NCBI GenBank assembly: GCA_017743585.1
Contig: JAGHYP010000125.1
Span: 1-7,910, forward strand
DNA length: 7,910 nucleotides
Direction: 5' to 3'
Origin: Chloroflexota bacterium
GTDB taxonomy: Bacteria; Chloroflexota; Anaerolineae; Aggregatilineales; UBA2796
In this document: piece after piece, positions 6,411 to 7,910 of the stretch
How positions within the stretch are numbered: position 1 is the stretch's first letter
Layout: each line of letters opens with the position of its first letter
Notes under the pieces: generated by a model
What the model saw: only the letters and a program-made list of their open reading frames with translations
What the model was told of the DNA's origin: nothing
The model's database searches: none
Made by a program: the position numbers and the translations under genes

Positions 6411-6414
6411 GAGG
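6408..6414 (+). promoter_or_regulatory. Ribosome binding site for the PIG-L deacetylase, embedded in the PSP1 stop
   Basis: TGAGAGG contains the PSP1 stop codon and a GAGAGG ribosome site 4 nt before ATG 6419. A second ATG at 6407 overlaps the same stop as ATGA and is in the same frame, but has no ribosome site at a normal distance. Either way, the arrangement implies translational coupling. Confidence 0.5.
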
Positions 6415-6418
6415 CACG

Positions 6419-7135
6419 ATGACTGAAGCACAGGCGCCGTTGCAGCGCGTCATGGCGATTTACGCTCATCCTGACGATCCTGAGTTCTTCAGCGGCGGTT
6501 TGCTCGCCAAATGGTCGGCCGAAGGTAAGCGGTTGTTCTACGTGCTGGCGACCAGCGGCGATAAAGGCAGCGACGACCCTGAGATGACCTCTGAGCGCCT
6601 GATCGCCATTCGCGAGGCAGAGCAGCGCGCGGCAGCGGCGTGCTTCAACGTTGAGCAGGTCATTTTCTTGCGCTATCCTGATGGTGAGCTAGAGCATACC
6701 TTGCGCTTGCGCCGCGATCTGACGCGCCTGATTCGCCAATTGCGCCCTGATATCGTCCTCACGAGCGATCCGCAAACGCTTTGGACGCGCACAGGCGGCA
6801 TCAACCACCCCGATCATCGCGCCATTGGCGAGGCAGTGCTGGCGGCGATCTATCCCTCTGCGCGCAATCATCTGGCGTTCATCGAGCTGTGGCGCGATGA
6901 AGGCTTGGCGCCGCACAAGGTGCGTCAGGTCTATTTGGCAGGCTCGCTTGAGCCGAATCGCAAGGTGGATATTACCGCTTACCTCGAGCGCAAAATCGAG
7001 GCGATCAGCCAGCATCGCAGCCAAGTGAAGGATATCGATGCACTGGCCAAACGTCTGCGCGAGAGCAGCGACGCCGATTTTGAAGGCGGGCCGCCGCTCT
7101 ACACGGAAAGCTACCGCGTCCTGACTTTGTACTAG
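6419..7135 (+). CDS. PIG-L/LmbE-family zinc-dependent N-deacetylase
   Basis: A cytoplasmic hydrolase of 238 residues in the family of MshB, BshB and PIG-L, which remove the acetyl group from N-acetylglucosamine-type conjugates in thiol cofactor, glycolipid or secondary-metabolite pathways. Residues H17, D19 and D20 in AHPDDPEFF form the diagnostic motif: H17 and D20 as zinc ligands, D19 as general base. NHPDH at 129-133 supplies the second histidine motif, with H133 the likely third ligand. TSGDKGSDDPEM (45-56) is the usual loop after strand two; REAEQRAAAA (65-74) and FLRYPDGEL (83-91) are also typical. Length is normal. The start at 6419 follows the GAGAGG site; ATG 6407 would add four residues. 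Cotranscription with PSP1 does not identify the substrate. No mycothiol or bacillithiol partner gene is visible, so a specific symbol would be unjustified. Confidence 0.9.
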   Translation: MTEAQAPLQRVMAIYAHPDDPEFFSGGLLAKWSAEGKRLFYVLATSGDKGSDDPEMTSERLIAIREAEQRAAAACFNVEQVIFLRYPDGELEHTLRLRRDLTRLIRQLRPDIVLTSDPQTLWTRTGGINHPDHRAIGEAVLAAIYPSARNHLAFIELWRDEGLAPHKVRQVYLAGSLEPNRKVDITAYLERKIEAISQHRSQVKDIDALAKRLRESSDADFEGGPPLYTESYRVLTLY

Positions 7136-7146
7136 ACTTGTACTAG
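7125..7146. repeat. 11-bp tandem duplication containing the stop codons of both convergent genes
   Basis: CTTTGTACTAG (7125-7135) is followed by ACTTGTACTAG (7136-7146), nine of eleven positions matching, with TTGTACTAG exact in both. The first copy ends in the TAG of the deacetylase. The CTA of the second copy, read on the minus strand, is the TAG of the citramalate synthase. The palindrome CTAG supplies a stop on each strand. Confidence 0.75.
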
Positions 7147-7910
7147 GCGAGCTTTGCCATTGTCAAGCCGTACTCGACGCTATCAGCGAGCGCGTGCCAC
7201 GAGGCTTCGATGATGTTTGTGCTTGCGCCGACGGTACTCCAGCGCTCAGCTGCGCTCTGCGTCTCGATCAGCACGCGCGTGAAGGCGGCGGAGCCGTTGT
7301 GACCATCGAGGATGCGCACTTTGTAATCGGCGAGCGTGAAATCTGCCAGCTGCGGATAGAGCGGCGTGAGCGCCTTGCGCAGCGCGCGGTCGAGCGCGTT
7401 GACCGGGCCGTTGCCTTCGGCAGCCGTGTGAACAATGGTATCGCCAACTGCCAATTTGACGGTCGCTTCTGCCAGCATGCCGCGCCCGCGCCGATTTTCC
7501 ACCACGACTAGGAAGTCTATCAGCTCGAACGGCGGCCTGTAGCCGGGCTGAGCGCGCTTGAGCATCAGCGCGACCGAGCCCTCAGCGCCCTCGAAGGCAT
7601 AGCCGAGGTGCTCCAAGCGCTTGATCTGCTCCAGCACTTGGCGCGCCGCTTCGCTGGAGACATCCATGCCGAATTCTTCCGCCTTGCTCAGCACGCTGCC
7701 GCGCCCGCTCAAGTCGCTGATCAGCACGCGCGTCTCGTTGCCGACGAGAGCGGGGTCAATGTGCTGATAGCTCTGCGCGGTGCGGCGCATGGCTGCCACG
7801 TGGATGCCGCCTTTGTGCGCAAACGCGCTGCGCCCGACGTAAGCGAGGTGATTATCGGGCGGCAGATTGGCGATCTCGGCGACCGTGCGCGCCACGTGCG
7901 TCAACGTCTT
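7143..7910 (-). CDS. cimA: (R)-citramalate synthase, C-terminal half (partial, runs off right edge)
   Basis: The enzyme condenses pyruvate with acetyl-CoA to (R)-citramalate, the first step of the threonine-independent route to 2-oxobutyrate and isoleucine. The visible 255 residues begin inside the protein; the TTG at 7904 is an internal Leu codon, since the frame stays open to the edge. FAHKGGIHVAAM is the conserved end of the HMGL-like/LeuA catalytic region, and ISDLSGRGSVLSKAEEFG the linker after it. The last 120 or so residues form the LeuA-type regulatory dimer domain, with EATVKLAVGD, GNGPVNALDRALRKAL, DYKVRILDG and a C-terminal WSTVGASTNIIEASW block. The form DYKVRILDG together with the STNIIEASW ending points to the CimA-related group rather than to true 2-isopropylmalate synthase, but the specificity residues are outside the window. 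It converges on the deacetylase gene 7 nt away with no room for a separate terminator. Confidence 0.88.
   Translation of the reverse strand, partial: KTLTHVARTVAEIANLPPDNHLAYVGRSAFAHKGGIHVAAMRRTAQSYQHIDPALVGNETRVLISDLSGRGSVLSKAEEFGMDVSSEAARQVLEQIKRLEHLGYAFEGAEGSVALMLKRAQPGYRPPFELIDFLVVVENRRGRGMLAEATVKLAVGDTIVHTAAEGNGPVNALDRALRKALTPLYPQLADFTLADYKVRILDGHNGSAAFTRVLIETQSAAERWSTVGASTNIIEASWHALADSVEYGLTMAKLA

Noticed and set aside
5970..6431. Minus-strand frame of 153 residues opposite PSP1
   Set aside because: Antisense to the cysteine blocks of PSP1; its hydrophobic start mirrors the acidic Ala-rich tail on the other strand.
7904..7910. TTG at 7904 as the start of the citramalate synthase
   Set aside because: The frame continues upstream to the edge, and the visible protein lacks the whole catalytic barrel, so this is an internal Leu codon.
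1..7910. CRISPR arrays, tRNA or rRNA genes, transposases, phage or toxin-antitoxin genes
   Set aside because: Looked for regularly spaced repeats, cloverleaf-like ends and familiar protein motifs on both strands; nothing was found beyond the short repeats listed.

Overview
The window looks like a chromosomal stretch from a G+C-rich bacterium (about 60% G+C by eye). A PSP1/RicT-like protein coupled to a PIG-L deacetylase, tandem CpdA-type phosphoesterases, a citramalate synthase and an RND-type exporter with a strongly remodelled periplasmic region would suit a member of the Chloroflexota. That assignment is an impression from protein style; there is no rRNA or other marker gene here. No CRISPR array, tRNA, insertion sequence or phage gene was seen.

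Layout: (1) 1-3046, minus strand: 5' part of a large RND/HAE1-family efflux permease, running off the left edge, with a consensus-like promoter at 3126-3155. (2) 3047-3599: a divergent intergenic region holding that promoter, an inverted repeat across its -10, a perfect 11-bp hairpin, the wreck of an SRAP (YedK/HMCES-type) gene on the minus strand, and a 13-bp tandem repeat carrying an extended -10 for the plus-strand genes. (3) 3600-5219, plus: two tandem paralogous calcineurin-like phosphoesterases 3 nt apart. (4) 5220-5438: intergenic, no convincing gene, one weak promoter candidate. (5) 5439-7135, plus: PSP1-domain protein followed by a PIG-L/LmbE deacetylase, a tight two-gene operon. (6) 7143-7910, minus: C-terminal half of (R)-citramalate synthase, running off the right edge and converging on the deacetylase with a 7-nt gap.

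The genes do not form one obvious pathway. Export, phosphodiester hydrolysis, an RNA-processing or Fe-S type PSP1 factor, carbohydrate or thiol deacetylation and isoleucine-precursor synthesis look like separate functions arranged as short operons. The most interesting points are the roughly 400 extra residues between TM1 and TM2 of the RND protein, with a recurring S/T-P-E-x-L helix-start motif; the SRAP pseudogene, whose start codon is destroyed and whose surviving pieces lie in two frames; and a marked scarcity of CCGG in the window, visible even in proline codon choice. I did not find a clearly new multi-gene system.
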